Below, in pieces: positions 1 through 5,191 of a DNA stretch of 5,191 bases. The notes below the pieces were generated by a model. That model had not been told where the DNA came from. It saw only the letters and a program-made list of their open reading frames with translations, and did not search any database. Each line of letters starts with the position of its first letter. Position 1 is the stretch's first letter. The DNA comes from Chloroflexota bacterium (GTDB lineage: Bacteria > Chloroflexota > Dehalococcoidia > Lucifugimonadales > JACPCL1): contig JACQUH010000109.1 in the NCBI GenBank assembly GCA_016210375.1, positions 1 through 5,191 on the forward strand, in the 5' to 3' direction. Position numbers and translations under genes: made by a program.

Positions 1-126
1 ATATTGTGAAGAATCGGTGTGATGTGGCCTTGCCGCATCAGACCCATTCAAACCTATCTTCTCCCCCTTCCCGGAGGGGAAGGGGGAGCCAGAGGGGGTT
101 AGATTATTGAGTCAATGACCTTGAGA
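1..126 (-). repeat. Dispersed hairpin repeat, left copy (cut by window edge)
   Basis: Read on the minus strand from about 126 to 1, this non-coding stretch matches the start of the right-hand copy (5101-5191) and parts of the middle copy (4005-4149). Shared parts, in order, are an outer flank (about 103-126), the block CTAACCCCCTCT (102 to 91), a C-rich/G-rich stem-loop and a tail containing GAATGGGTCTGATG. The stem-loop is perfect: CTCCCCCTTCCC (61-72) pairs with GGGAAGGGGGAG (77-88) around a 4-nt loop. A second hairpin lies at 11-49. No open reading frame or transposase is present, so it resembles a non-autonomous, structured intergenic repeat. The inner boundary is unknown because the copy runs to the window edge. 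Confidence 0.8.
11..49. repeat. Imperfect 18-bp inverted repeat inside the left repeat copy
   Basis: Positions 11-28 pair with 32-49 around a 3-nt loop, with two mismatches (15/45 and 19/41) and one G-T wobble (25/35). One arm is GAATCGGTGTGATGTGGC and the other is GCCGCATCAGACCCATTC. The last 14 bases of the window (5178-5191, GAATGGGTGTGATG) match either arm at 13 of 14 positions, so the right copy probably carries the same hairpin, cut at its apex by the window end. Confidence 0.7.
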
Positions 127-153
127 ACGGGCCGACTTGGTCGGCCCGTTCTC
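123..153 (-). terminator. Stem-loop terminator of the tldD-tldE-HEAT operon
   Basis: A perfect 14-bp inverted repeat: GAGAACGGGCCGAC (123-136) and GTCGGCCCGTTCTC (140-153) with a 3-nt loop. It begins 61 nt beyond the stop codon of the HEAT-repeat gene, the last gene of the minus-strand operon, which is where a terminator is expected. The weakness is that the sequence after the stem on the minus strand (AAGGTCATTGAC) has no U-tract, so it may work as a non-canonical terminator or as a 3' end-protecting hairpin. Its outer edge touches the end of the left repeat copy. Confidence 0.6.
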
Positions 154-214
154 ACTCTTGGATCTCCCGCGAGCGTAGAGAAGTGAAAGAGGTGTTGGGA
201 AGAGCCCAGGGGTG

Positions 215-1147
215 TTACCCTGGCCTCCGCTGGAACTTGAAGCCCAGGGGGTCGGCCTCCGCTTCAAGCTGGTTGAGAGCATCCTGGGCCGCCTCCTGAA
301 TGGCTTCATCCTGGTGCTTGAGGCACCGCTTGAGGGCGCGCTCTGCCAGGGAACCGCCGACTGCGCCCAAGGCGCCGATTGTGGCCATCTGCACCTGGGG
401 ATCCTCGTCCTGGAGCAGCGGTATGAGGAAGGGCACCGCCTCCTCTTCGCCAATCTCGGCGAAAGCACAGGCGGATTCGTAACGCACGTCTGGGTCTGAG
501 CTCTGAGTCTCACTGATGAGGATAGAGAGCCATGCGGGGTCGCAGGTCTTTCCCATGGCGTACAAGGAGCTGAGGTGCAGCTTGGGGTCCCTGCTGTTAT
601 AGGCCCAGCGGATAAGCTCCTTAATGCGGGGCGTGTTGTAGCAGGCGGCGGACTCCAGGGATCGGCGACGGACCTCCATGCTCTCCTGAGGGTTGTCAAC
701 CACAGACAGAAGCAGGTCTCTGATGCGTTCACCGTCCCGCGGCAGGAGCTTGTCGTTATCAGACATAAGGGTGAAGGTGCCCAGGGCCATGGCCGCAGAG
801 GCCCGTACAGCCTGGTCGGGATCGGACTCCAGCAGCTTCATCAGCGGCTTCAGGACGCCGCGATCGTCGCACTCCCACAGCCCGGACACGGCCTTCTCCC
901 GGACCCTGGGGTCTGGGTCCTGCAGGCAATGCTTGAAGATGGTGTTGAAGTCCAGGTCTACGTTCTCTTCCGCCATGGTGACCAGCCACTCCATGACAAG
1001 GCGCCGGCGCTCCGTGGGGACATCAGGCCACCACCTGCTAAAGACCGCCACCTCATCGGAGGAGAGGCTGGAGAGGTTGATGAGCTGGGCGTGCTTTGGG
1101 GGGCTGCTCTGTTGAAGCAGCTCTTGCAGATAGCTCTCAAGGGTCAT
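215..1147 (-). CDS. HEAT-repeat domain protein, third gene of the tldD-tldE operon
   Basis: This is a 310-residue protein made almost entirely of paired helices of the HEAT/armadillo type. Clear units with the D-P-D-x-x-V-R turn are seen near residues 66-95 (LQDPDPRVREKAVSGL), 97-125 (LESDPDQAVRASAAMALG), 205-233 (SSDPDVRYESACAFAEIG) and 237-265 (LQDEDPQVQMATIGALGAVG), with a degenerate last unit at 268-295. Residues 140-200 are probably further, diverged units. There is no signal peptide, membrane segment or recognisable catalytic motif, so it is probably a cytosolic protein-binding scaffold. The tail ends in a short basic stretch (FKFQRRPG). The ATG lies 14 nt after the tldE stop with only a weak ribosome site, and no ATG, GTG or TTG lies in frame just upstream, so translation probably depends on coupling to tldE. 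A role with the TldD/TldE protease is inferred from the operon alone. CpcE/PBS-lyase-type HEAT proteins are the closest look-alikes, but nothing here indicates phycobilin chemistry. Confidence 0.88.
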   Translation of the reverse strand: MTLESYLQELLQQSSPPKHAQLINLSSLSSDEVAVFSRWWPDVPTERRRLVMEWLVTMAEENVDLDFNTIFKHCLQDPDPRVREKAVSGLWECDDRGVLKPLMKLLESDPDQAVRASAAMALGTFTLMSDNDKLLPRDGERIRDLLLSVVDNPQESMEVRRRSLESAACYNTPRIKELIRWAYNSRDPKLHLSSLYAMGKTCDPAWLSILISETQSSDPDVRYESACAFAEIGEEEAVPFLIPLLQDEDPQVQMATIGALGAVGGSLAERALKRCLKHQDEAIQEAAQDALNQLEAEADPLGFKFQRRPG

Positions 1148-1161
1148 GGGTTTGGCACCAA

Positions 1162-2481
1162 CTACTCTTTGGCTGAAACGGATATCCCTTTGCAGTAGAG
1201 GGCTGGCGAGTAGAACCTTCCGCCCAGCCAGTGGGCCTCATCGCCGATGCCTGCCAGGTTGGCCAGGGCATCGTAGACGTTGCCGGACACCACGGTATCC
1301 TTCACCCGGCCAATGATCTCGCCGTTCTCCACGCGGTACCCCAGCAAGACGTTGGCGTTGAAGTCGCCCGCCAGGACGTTGCCCTGGCCGGCCCCCAGCA
1401 TGGTCTCCACTATTATGCCTCTTTTGACGTCCTTGACCATATTCTGGAAGGACAGTTTTCCAGTGTCCACCACCATGACGCTGGCGGCGGGCAAGGGCAT
1501 CATCCCCAGGGACCAGCGGGTGGCGCTGCCGGTGCTGCGTACGCCCGCCTGGCCTGCCGTCTGGAGGTCGTACAGAAAGCCAGCGGCCACCCCTTTGTGG
1601 ATGAGGGGCGTGCGCCGGCTGGGGACGCCCTCATCATCGGCCATGCCGCTGCCCGGCATATAGGGAATAGTGGGGTCGTCCCACAGGGAAAAACCTTCGT
1701 CTGCGATGTGCTCCCCCAGGCGGTTGGCCAGGGGCGAGGTGCCCTGGAGCACCGAGCGCCCGTTCAGACCAGACATGAGCGGCCAGAGCATGGCCCCCGC
1801 CACCCCTCGGGGGGTGAAGATGACCGGCAGGCTGCCAGAGACCGACGGGGCCACGTTGCGCCCCTGGTCTAGTTGCTCCCGTACGGAGCGCACCAGGTGG
1901 CTGGTGTCCCTAACAGGGTGGCAGGAGTGCACGCTCTCGTAGACGAAAAGCATGTCCGTGCCCTGGATGAGAGTGCCCTCCAGGGTCACCTCAAAGCCAC
2001 TCTGGGTGAAGGAGAGGCTGCACCCCCTGGAGTTAAGGATGGCCGTGTGGGTGATGCTACGGGAAACGGTGGCGTCGCAAAGCACCTGAGCGTCGTGACT
2101 CCTGACGCTATCCACGAGGCTCTGGCCGATATGCACCAGGTCATCGGGGATGATGCGCTCTATCTCCGGGTCGTAGACCGCCACCTCTGGGTAGTTCGCC
2201 CGGCCAGGAAGCTCCAGGCGCGACGGTGCGCCGAAGGCCGACACCTCTACCGCTTTGTCCACGAGCCCCTGTACATCCCCCAGGTTGGTGGTGGAGGCGA
2301 AGCCAATGCGTCCATCCTTGACGATGCGCAGCGCCATCCCCTGGGTCTCCATGGTCTGTATGCGCTTCAGATGATTGGATTTAAAGTGGGCTGGGGTCTG
2401 ATGTTCGGACACGTAGTAGACCTCTGCCTCTTGAGCGGCCTTCAGGGCTCGCTCCAAGATCTGGTGGGCTACCTCTATCAC
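1162..2481 (-). CDS. tldE: TldE/PmbA, non-catalytic partner of the TldD metalloprotease
   Basis: This 439-residue protein is close in length to E. coli TldE/PmbA (about 450). Family blocks seen are GxALRIVKDGRIGFASTTNL (about 48-67), MLWPLMSGLNGRSV (231-244), GMADDEGVPSRRTPLI (279-294), GFLYDLQTAGQAGVRSTGSA (301-320) and, at the C-terminus, LAGDFNANVLLGYRVENGEI followed by GRVKDTVVSGNVYDAL (370-406). There is no HExxxH at the place where TldD carries it (around 222-230 the sequence is FTPRGVAGA). This is the normal TldE condition: it builds the shared chamber with TldD without holding the metal. The start is GTG at 2481, supported by a strong Shine-Dalgarno (2488-2495) at 6-nt spacing and by only 1 nt separating it from the tldD stop. 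It is probably translated in step with tldD to give balanced subunits. Stop is TAG. Confidence 0.95.
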   Translation of the reverse strand: MIEVAHQILERALKAAQEAEVYYVSEHQTPAHFKSNHLKRIQTMETQGMALRIVKDGRIGFASTTNLGDVQGLVDKAVEVSAFGAPSRLELPGRANYPEVAVYDPEIERIIPDDLVHIGQSLVDSVRSHDAQVLCDATVSRSITHTAILNSRGCSLSFTQSGFEVTLEGTLIQGTDMLFVYESVHSCHPVRDTSHLVRSVREQLDQGRNVAPSVSGSLPVIFTPRGVAGAMLWPLMSGLNGRSVLQGTSPLANRLGEHIADEGFSLWDDPTIPYMPGSGMADDEGVPSRRTPLIHKGVAAGFLYDLQTAGQAGVRSTGSATRWSLGMMPLPAASVMVVDTGKLSFQNMVKDVKRGIIVETMLGAGQGNVLAGDFNANVLLGYRVENGEIIGRVKDTVVSGNVYDALANLAGIGDEAHWLGGRFYSPALYCKGISVSAKE

Positions 2482-2495
2482 GCTACGCTCCTCCC
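2482..2495 (-). promoter_or_regulatory. Ribosome binding site of tldE, inside the end of tldD
   Basis: On the minus strand GGGAGGAG (2495 to 2488) precedes the GTG start of tldE (2481) by 6 nt and overlaps the last Gly-Gly-Ala codons of tldD. It settles GTG as the tldE start and implies translational coupling, since a ribosome terminating on tldD ends over this site. Confidence 0.8.
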
Positions 2496-3841
2496 ACCAG
2501 ACATCGCTGGATGCGAATATGCGGGCTGCCGTTAGAGACGGGAAGGGGGCTCTGGCCGTCCTTGCCGCAGCCCCCTCCCTGGTTCATTTCCAGGTCGTTC
2601 CCCACCATGTCCAGGTTCTCCAGGGTGCTGAAAAGGTTGCCAGAGAGCATGACGGGGCGCAGCATCTCCTCCACCTTGCCGTCCCGGATCATGAAGGCTT
2701 CGCCAGCAGAGAAGGTAAACATTTCCATGCCGGTCATGCCCCCGTACCAGTTGCGGGCGTAGACGCCTTCCTGGACGCCGGTGATTATGTCCTGGAAGGT
2801 GGCGCCGCCCGGCTCAATGAGGGTGTTGGTCATGCGCACGATGGGAGGAAAAGCGTGGCTGATGGCGCGGGCATTGCCAGTTGGCTTTTCCCCCATCTTG
2901 GCGGCGGTTTCCCGGGAGTGGAGCCGGCCCACCAGCTCGCCCTCCCGTATAAGGTAAGCGCGGGTGGCAGGAGTGCCCTCGTCGTCGTATTTGTAGCTAC
3001 CCCGCAGGCCGGGGATAGCGGCGCCGTCCACAACGTTCAGGTGCGCCCCCCCGAAGCGACGTCCCAGATGCATCAGCTCTCTCATCCGTTCATCCTCGTA
3101 GACGTGGTCAGCTTCCGAGAGGTGGCCAAAGGCCTCGTGAATAAAGACGCCGGCCAGCACCGGGTCCAACACAACGGTGTACTCGCCCCCCTTCACCTTC
3201 GGTGCGCGCAGCAGGGCCACTGCTTTGCGGCCCAGGTCCTCGGCCACTCCCTGAAGGGACTCCACCAGGGAGAAGTCTCCCAGAGAGCCGAGGCTCTCCG
3301 TAGACTGCTGCACGTCCCCGCCGTCCCTGGCGATAGCAGACAGGCCAAGGTTGATGTCCAGCCGCCCCTGCTCAAGATAGGCGCCCTCGCTGTTGGCATA
3401 GTACACCGTGCGGGAGCCTTCGCCATAGCCAATCCAGCAGGTGTGTATCCCTTCCACGCTGAGCATGATGTCCACGTACTGGTCCAGGATGCGTTTCTTC
3501 TCCCTCAAGGGGATGGCCCTGGGGTCTCGGGAAGCTACCATGGGAACGACGTCCACATGGGGCTCCACCTGTGCCAGAAGGATGGGCTCGCCCCCCACGT
3601 GGCGGGCGTGGCTCACAGCGGTCTCCACTTGCTGCCGGAGATGGGAAAGGTTGTTGAAGGAGGCAAAGCCCCACCCACCCCCGGCCAGAGCGCGCACGTT
3701 GCCCCCAAGGTTGGAAGTGCGGCTCACCTCCTCTAGCTCCCGGCCGCGGTAGCGGAGGTTGGTGCCTTCGCCCTCCTCAAGGCGTATCTCTATATAGCGG
3801 GCGTCGTGCCCTTTGATCGCTTCGGCGATGAGGTCGCGCAT
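2483..3841 (-). CDS. tldD: TldD, catalytic subunit of the TldD/TldE metalloprotease
   Basis: This 452-residue protein is slightly shorter than E. coli TldD (481). The metal-binding HExxxH motif is HEAFGH at residues 235-240. The conserved cysteine late in the protein is Cys425 in GGGCGKDGQ, matching the catalytic-site cysteine region of E. coli TldD. Other family blocks are YDDEGTPATRAYLI (285-298), TGNARAISHAFPPIVRMTNTL (321-341) and YGGMTGMEMFTFSAGEAFMI (366-385). In E. coli and archaeal relatives TldD pairs with TldE to form a chamber that cleaves unfolded peptides. Known roles are degradation of the antitoxin CcdA and trimming of the microcin B17 leader; the substrate here is unknown, and no RiPP precursor or toxin-antitoxin gene is visible in the window. 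It is the first gene of the operon, about 45 nt below a good promoter. The ATG at 3841 has no clear Shine-Dalgarno, but the N-terminus fits the family and no better start was found. Confidence 0.96.
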   Translation of the reverse strand: MRDLIAEAIKGHDARYIEIRLEEGEGTNLRYRGRELEEVSRTSNLGGNVRALAGGGWGFASFNNLSHLRQQVETAVSHARHVGGEPILLAQVEPHVDVVPMVASRDPRAIPLREKKRILDQYVDIMLSVEGIHTCWIGYGEGSRTVYYANSEGAYLEQGRLDINLGLSAIARDGGDVQQSTESLGSLGDFSLVESLQGVAEDLGRKAVALLRAPKVKGGEYTVVLDPVLAGVFIHEAFGHLSEADHVYEDERMRELMHLGRRFGGAHLNVVDGAAIPGLRGSYKYDDEGTPATRAYLIREGELVGRLHSRETAAKMGEKPTGNARAISHAFPPIVRMTNTLIEPGGATFQDIITGVQEGVYARNWYGGMTGMEMFTFSAGEAFMIRDGKVEEMLRPVMLSGNLFSTLENLDMVGNDLEMNQGGGCGKDGQSPLPVSNGSPHIRIQRCLVGGA

Positions 3842-3892
3842 GAACGTGGAGAGGGTACTTGGGTGGTCAACCAGGTTCAGGGTAATAGAGGT

Positions 3893-3921
3893 ATTCTATA
3901 GAAGGCCTGGTGTGCTGGCAA
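3893..3921 (-). promoter_or_regulatory. Sigma70-type promoter of the tldD operon
   Basis: On the minus strand -35 TTGCCA (3921 to 3916) and -10 TAGAAT (3898 to 3893) each match 5 of 6 consensus bases and are separated by exactly 17 nt. Transcription would start near 3886, giving a leader of about 45 nt before the tldD ATG. The leader is pyrimidine-rich next to the start (CCCTCTCCACGTTC) with no strong ribosome site. Confidence 0.65.
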
Positions 3922-3970
3922 TCCATAGTTGTCCTCGCTTCTTCTTCCTTGGGAGGGGCGATAAGCATGA

Positions 3971-3990
3971 CCTGGCACTTTAGTGCCAGG
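3971..3990. repeat. Isolated 9-bp hairpin in the divergent intergenic region
   Basis: CCTGGCACT (3971-3979) and AGTGCCAGG (3982-3990) are perfectly complementary, giving an 8-bp stem with loop TTTA or a 9-bp stem with a 2-nt loop. TTT follows on the plus strand, but no plus-strand gene lies upstream to be terminated. It sits about 50 bp upstream of the -35 box of the tldD promoter and next to the middle repeat copy. It could be an operator-like dyad, a terminator for opposing transcripts, or part of the repeat insertion. Confidence 0.55.
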
Positions 3991-4004
3991 TTTGGGGTTG
4001 CGAC

Positions 4005-4149
4005 CTAACCCCCTCCGGCCCCCCTTCCCGCACGGGAAGGGGGAGAAGATTCTTCAGACCATCGTCCCCTTCTCCGTAACGGAGAGTCCCGATACATCGG
4101 GATTCCCGATGCGGGAGGGGCAGGGGGTCAGGCTATTTCCTGAATGACC
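4005..4149. repeat. Dispersed hairpin repeat, middle copy, composite with inverted ends
   Basis: This copy starts like the right-hand copy (CCTAACCCCCT at 4005) and carries the same C/G stem-loop: CCCCCTTCCC (4020-4029) with GGGAAGGGGG (4034-4043), followed by GGGAGAAGAT. It ends in the opposite orientation with AGGGGGTCAGG (4122-4132) and an outer flank resembling that of the left copy (TATT and AATGACC shared at the same spacing, to 4149). The two ends are thus imperfect terminal inverted repeats, CCTAACCCCCT and CCTGACCCCCT. Inside are further palindromes: TCTCCG/CGGAGA (4071-4076, 4080-4085) and alternating TCCCGAT, ATCGGGA, TCCCGAT (4087-4093, 4096-4102, 4104-4110). The whole looks like a MITE-type, fully structured non-coding element with no transposase. 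Confidence 0.75.
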
Positions 4150-4198
4150 AGGAGGCTTGGGCAACATGGGGCCTCTTCAGGAGGCGTCGCCACACAGC

Positions 4199-4223
4199 TT
4201 GTTGGGATGGCATGGATTATACT
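4199..4223 (+). promoter_or_regulatory. Weak candidate promoter of nth
   Basis: A good -10 (TATACT, 4218-4223) lies 37 nt before the nth ATG. The nearest TTG-type hexamer, TTGTTG (4199-4204), has only a 13-nt spacer, and no extended -10 TG is present, so the -35 assignment is poor. It lies just outside the middle repeat copy. Only the -10 is reasonably supported. Confidence 0.3.
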
Positions 4224-4260
4224 ATGAAGAACTCCAAAGGGAAGGCCTGGACGGCAGCAA

Positions 4261-5001
4261 ATGAAGAGGAAAACGCAAGAAACAGCCAAAGCTCCTGTCT
4301 CTCTTGCCCGTCGGCAGCAAAATAGGAGCACCCCTGGCCAGCTTTCGCCCCAGGAGGTTATGGGGAGGCTGGAGCCGCTCTACGGCCCTCTTCGGTGGAA
4401 CCCGAGGCGGGAGCCAGTGCCGGAGCTCATCGTGACCATCCTCTCCCAGCACACCTCCGACCTGAACGCCGAGCGCGCGTACGAAAAGCTCATCTCGGCT
4501 TTCGGCTCCCTGGAAGCCGTGGCCCGGGCCGACGAGAGCGTCATCGCCGAGGCCATCCGCAACGGAGGTCTGGCCAATCAGAAGGCGCCCCGAATTAAAG
4601 GCGCGCTAACAAGGATACTGGAGCAGCGCGGGGCCCTGGACCTGGCCTTCCTCGAGGGGATGCCCCTCAAGGAGGCCAAGGCATGGCTGCTGGCCATGCC
4701 GGGCGTGGGGAAAAAGACGGCGGCCATTGTCCTGTGCTTCTCTTTTGGGATGCCGGCCATGGCCGTGGACACCCATGTCCACCGCGTCGCCAAACGGCTG
4801 GGCCTCATTGGCCCCAGGGTCACCGCCGACCAGGCCCACGACCTTCTGGAGGCTATGGTGCCGCCGGAGGATGTGTACCGCTTCCACGTGTACCTCATCA
4901 CCCACGGTCGTCGCGTTTGCAAGGCGCCCAGGCCCCGGTGCGAGGTCTGCCCTCTGGCCGGCGTATGCCCCACGGGCCTGGAGCTGCTGAAGGTGTCGTA
5001 G
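4261..5001 (+). CDS. nth: Endonuclease III-type DNA glycosylase/AP lyase
   Basis: This is a base-excision repair enzyme that removes oxidised pyrimidines and cleaves at the abasic site. The 246-residue protein has the helix-hairpin-helix LLAMPGVGKKTAAIVL (143-158) with the catalytic lysine at Lys152 and the catalytic aspartate Asp170 in AVDTHVHRV. A complete [4Fe-4S] ligand set sits at the C-terminus: Cys220, Cys227, Cys230 and Cys236 in the standard C-x6-C-x2-C-x5-C spacing. The lysine favours Nth over MutY. The motif ILSQHTSD (60-67) replaces the LLSAQATD of E. coli Nth and is typical of a divergent Nth subgroup. Residues 1-30 are a basic, low-complexity extension absent from the 211-residue E. 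coli enzyme. An alternative start is Met34 (4360), giving 213 residues. It has AGGAGG at 4352-4357, but only 2 nt from the ATG, which is too close. The ATG at 4261 has GGGAAGG about 15 nt upstream, which is too far, so the start is uncertain. Divergent from the tldD operon. Confidence 0.95.
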   Translation: MKRKTQETAKAPVSLARRQQNRSTPGQLSPQEVMGRLEPLYGPLRWNPRREPVPELIVTILSQHTSDLNAERAYEKLISAFGSLEAVARADESVIAEAIRNGGLANQKAPRIKGALTRILEQRGALDLAFLEGMPLKEAKAWLLAMPGVGKKTAAIVLCFSFGMPAMAVDTHVHRVAKRLGLIGPRVTADQAHDLLEAMVPPEDVYRFHVYLITHGRRVCKAPRPRCEVCPLAGVCPTGLELLKVS

Positions 5002-5020
5002 CCGGCCCGCACCATTCCCT

Positions 5021-5051
5021 CGCGTGCGCCACGCGATCGCTGCCCGTGGCG
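5021..5051 (+). terminator. Possible weak terminator after nth
   Basis: Two mutually exclusive stems follow the nth stop: CGCGTG/CACGCG (5021-5026 with 5030-5035) and CGCCACG/CGTGGCG (5027-5033 with 5045-5051). No T-run follows either. The site begins 19 nt after the stop. It may help end transcription but is not a convincing intrinsic terminator. Confidence 0.3.
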
Positions 5052-5100
5052 TGGTTCTGACAACAAAGTAACTATCTCAAGATGGCTTTCTGCACCTCAG

Positions 5101-5191
5101 CCTGAAGGGCATCAACTAAGTAACCTAACCCCCTCTGCCTCTCCCTTCCCCCATGGAAAGGGGGAGAAGATTGGATTGAATGGGTGTGATG
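5101..5191 (+). repeat. Dispersed hairpin repeat, right copy (cut by window edge)
   Basis: This copy lies in the opposite orientation to the one at 1-126. From about 5101 it shares the outer flank (reverse complement of 5107-5133 matches left positions 94-120 at 21 of 27 bases, mostly transitions), then CCTAACCCCCTCTG (5124-5137). Next come the C-rich/G-rich arm, here decayed (CTCCCTTCC at 5141-5149 against GGAAAGGGGGAG at 5155-5166), GAAGAT, and GAATGGGTGTGATG at the window end. No coding potential. The inner end is outside the window. Confidence 0.8.

Noticed and set aside
575..1198. Plus-strand open frame opposite the HEAT-repeat gene
   Set aside because: It is the shadow of a real repeat protein on the other strand; no domain, promoter or ribosome site supports it.
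2519..3736. 405-codon open frame on the plus strand opposite tldD
   Set aside because: It lies wholly antisense to tldD, which has clear motifs (HEAFGH, DDEGTP, the late cysteine). Its product shows no recognisable family and is rich in His, Val, Ala and Gly, as expected from the complement of GC-rich codons.
215..3841. RiPP biosynthesis cluster or toxin-antitoxin system built around TldD/TldE
   Set aside because: No precursor peptide, cyclodehydratase, radical SAM enzyme, exporter, toxin or antitoxin gene is visible, and TldD/TldE is widespread as a housekeeping protease.
4005..4149. CRISPR array or satellite repeat
   Set aside because: The repeats are three dispersed inverted hairpin copies, not regularly spaced direct repeats with unique spacers, and no cas gene is present.
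4224..4325. Possible 33-codon upstream frame overlapping the start of nth in another frame
   Set aside because: Its ATG directly follows the candidate -10 box, so it would lie before the transcription start, and it has no ribosome site.
4128..4331. 67-residue minus-strand frame with a hydrophobic, Cys-rich middle, running from the nth start into the middle repeat
   Set aside because: It overlaps the repeat element and the antisense of nth, and nothing about it looks like a conserved small membrane protein.
5033..5040. GCGATCGC octamer, the cyanobacterial HIP1 palindrome
   Set aside because: A single occurrence in a GC-rich window is not evidence of a cyanobacterium.
1..5191. Circular replicon with matching ends
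   Set aside because: Positions 11-24 and 5178-5191 are similar (13 of 14), but flanking bases differ and the match is explained by shared repeat hairpin arms.

Overview
The window is a GC-rich bacterial segment with four convincing protein genes. A compact three-gene operon lies on the minus strand: tldD (2483-3841), tldE/pmbA (1162-2481) and a HEAT-repeat protein (215-1147). Divergent to it on the plus strand is an endonuclease III-type DNA glycosylase gene, nth (4261-5001). No rRNA, tRNA, CRISPR array, transposase, integrase or phage gene is visible. The organism cannot be fixed from this sequence. The GC-rich coding, the separate tldD/tldE pair, the ILSQHTSD-type Nth and the many C5/G5 hairpin repeats between genes would suit a Chloroflexota-like (Dehalococcoidia-type) environmental genome, but that is a low-confidence inference.

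Layout. Positions 1-126 hold a truncated copy of a dispersed hairpin repeat, which abuts a perfect 14-bp stem-loop (123-153) that probably ends the minus-strand operon. The operon is read from 3841 down to 215. tldD and tldE are 1 nt apart and tldE and the HEAT gene 14 nt apart, so all three are probably made from one transcript and translationally coupled. A good sigma70-type promoter lies upstream of tldD (-35 TTGCCA, 17-nt spacer, -10 TAGAAT, 3893-3921). The 419-nt divergent intergenic region (3842-4260) holds that promoter, an isolated 9-bp hairpin (3971-3990), a second, rearranged repeat copy (about 4005-4149) and a weak candidate nth promoter. After nth come a poor terminator-like hairpin (5021-5051) and a third repeat copy (about 5101-5191) that runs off the window.

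How the genes work together. TldD and TldE are expected to form a heteromeric metalloprotease in which TldD carries the HExxxH metal site and TldE does not. It acts on unfolded peptides, and in other bacteria on antitoxins or on leader peptides of modified peptides. The HEAT protein has no catalytic motif and looks like a protein-binding scaffold; by position it may serve the protease as adaptor or substrate recruiter, but this is inference. Nth is an ordinary base-excision repair gene with no evident functional link.

No clearly new system is present. The points most worth a second look are the HEAT partner of TldD/TldE and the repeat family. Its three copies share an outer flank, an arm with a C5TTCCC/GGGAAG5 stem-loop and, in the left copy, a second imperfect 18-bp hairpin. 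The right copy ends within what looks like the first arm of that same hairpin.
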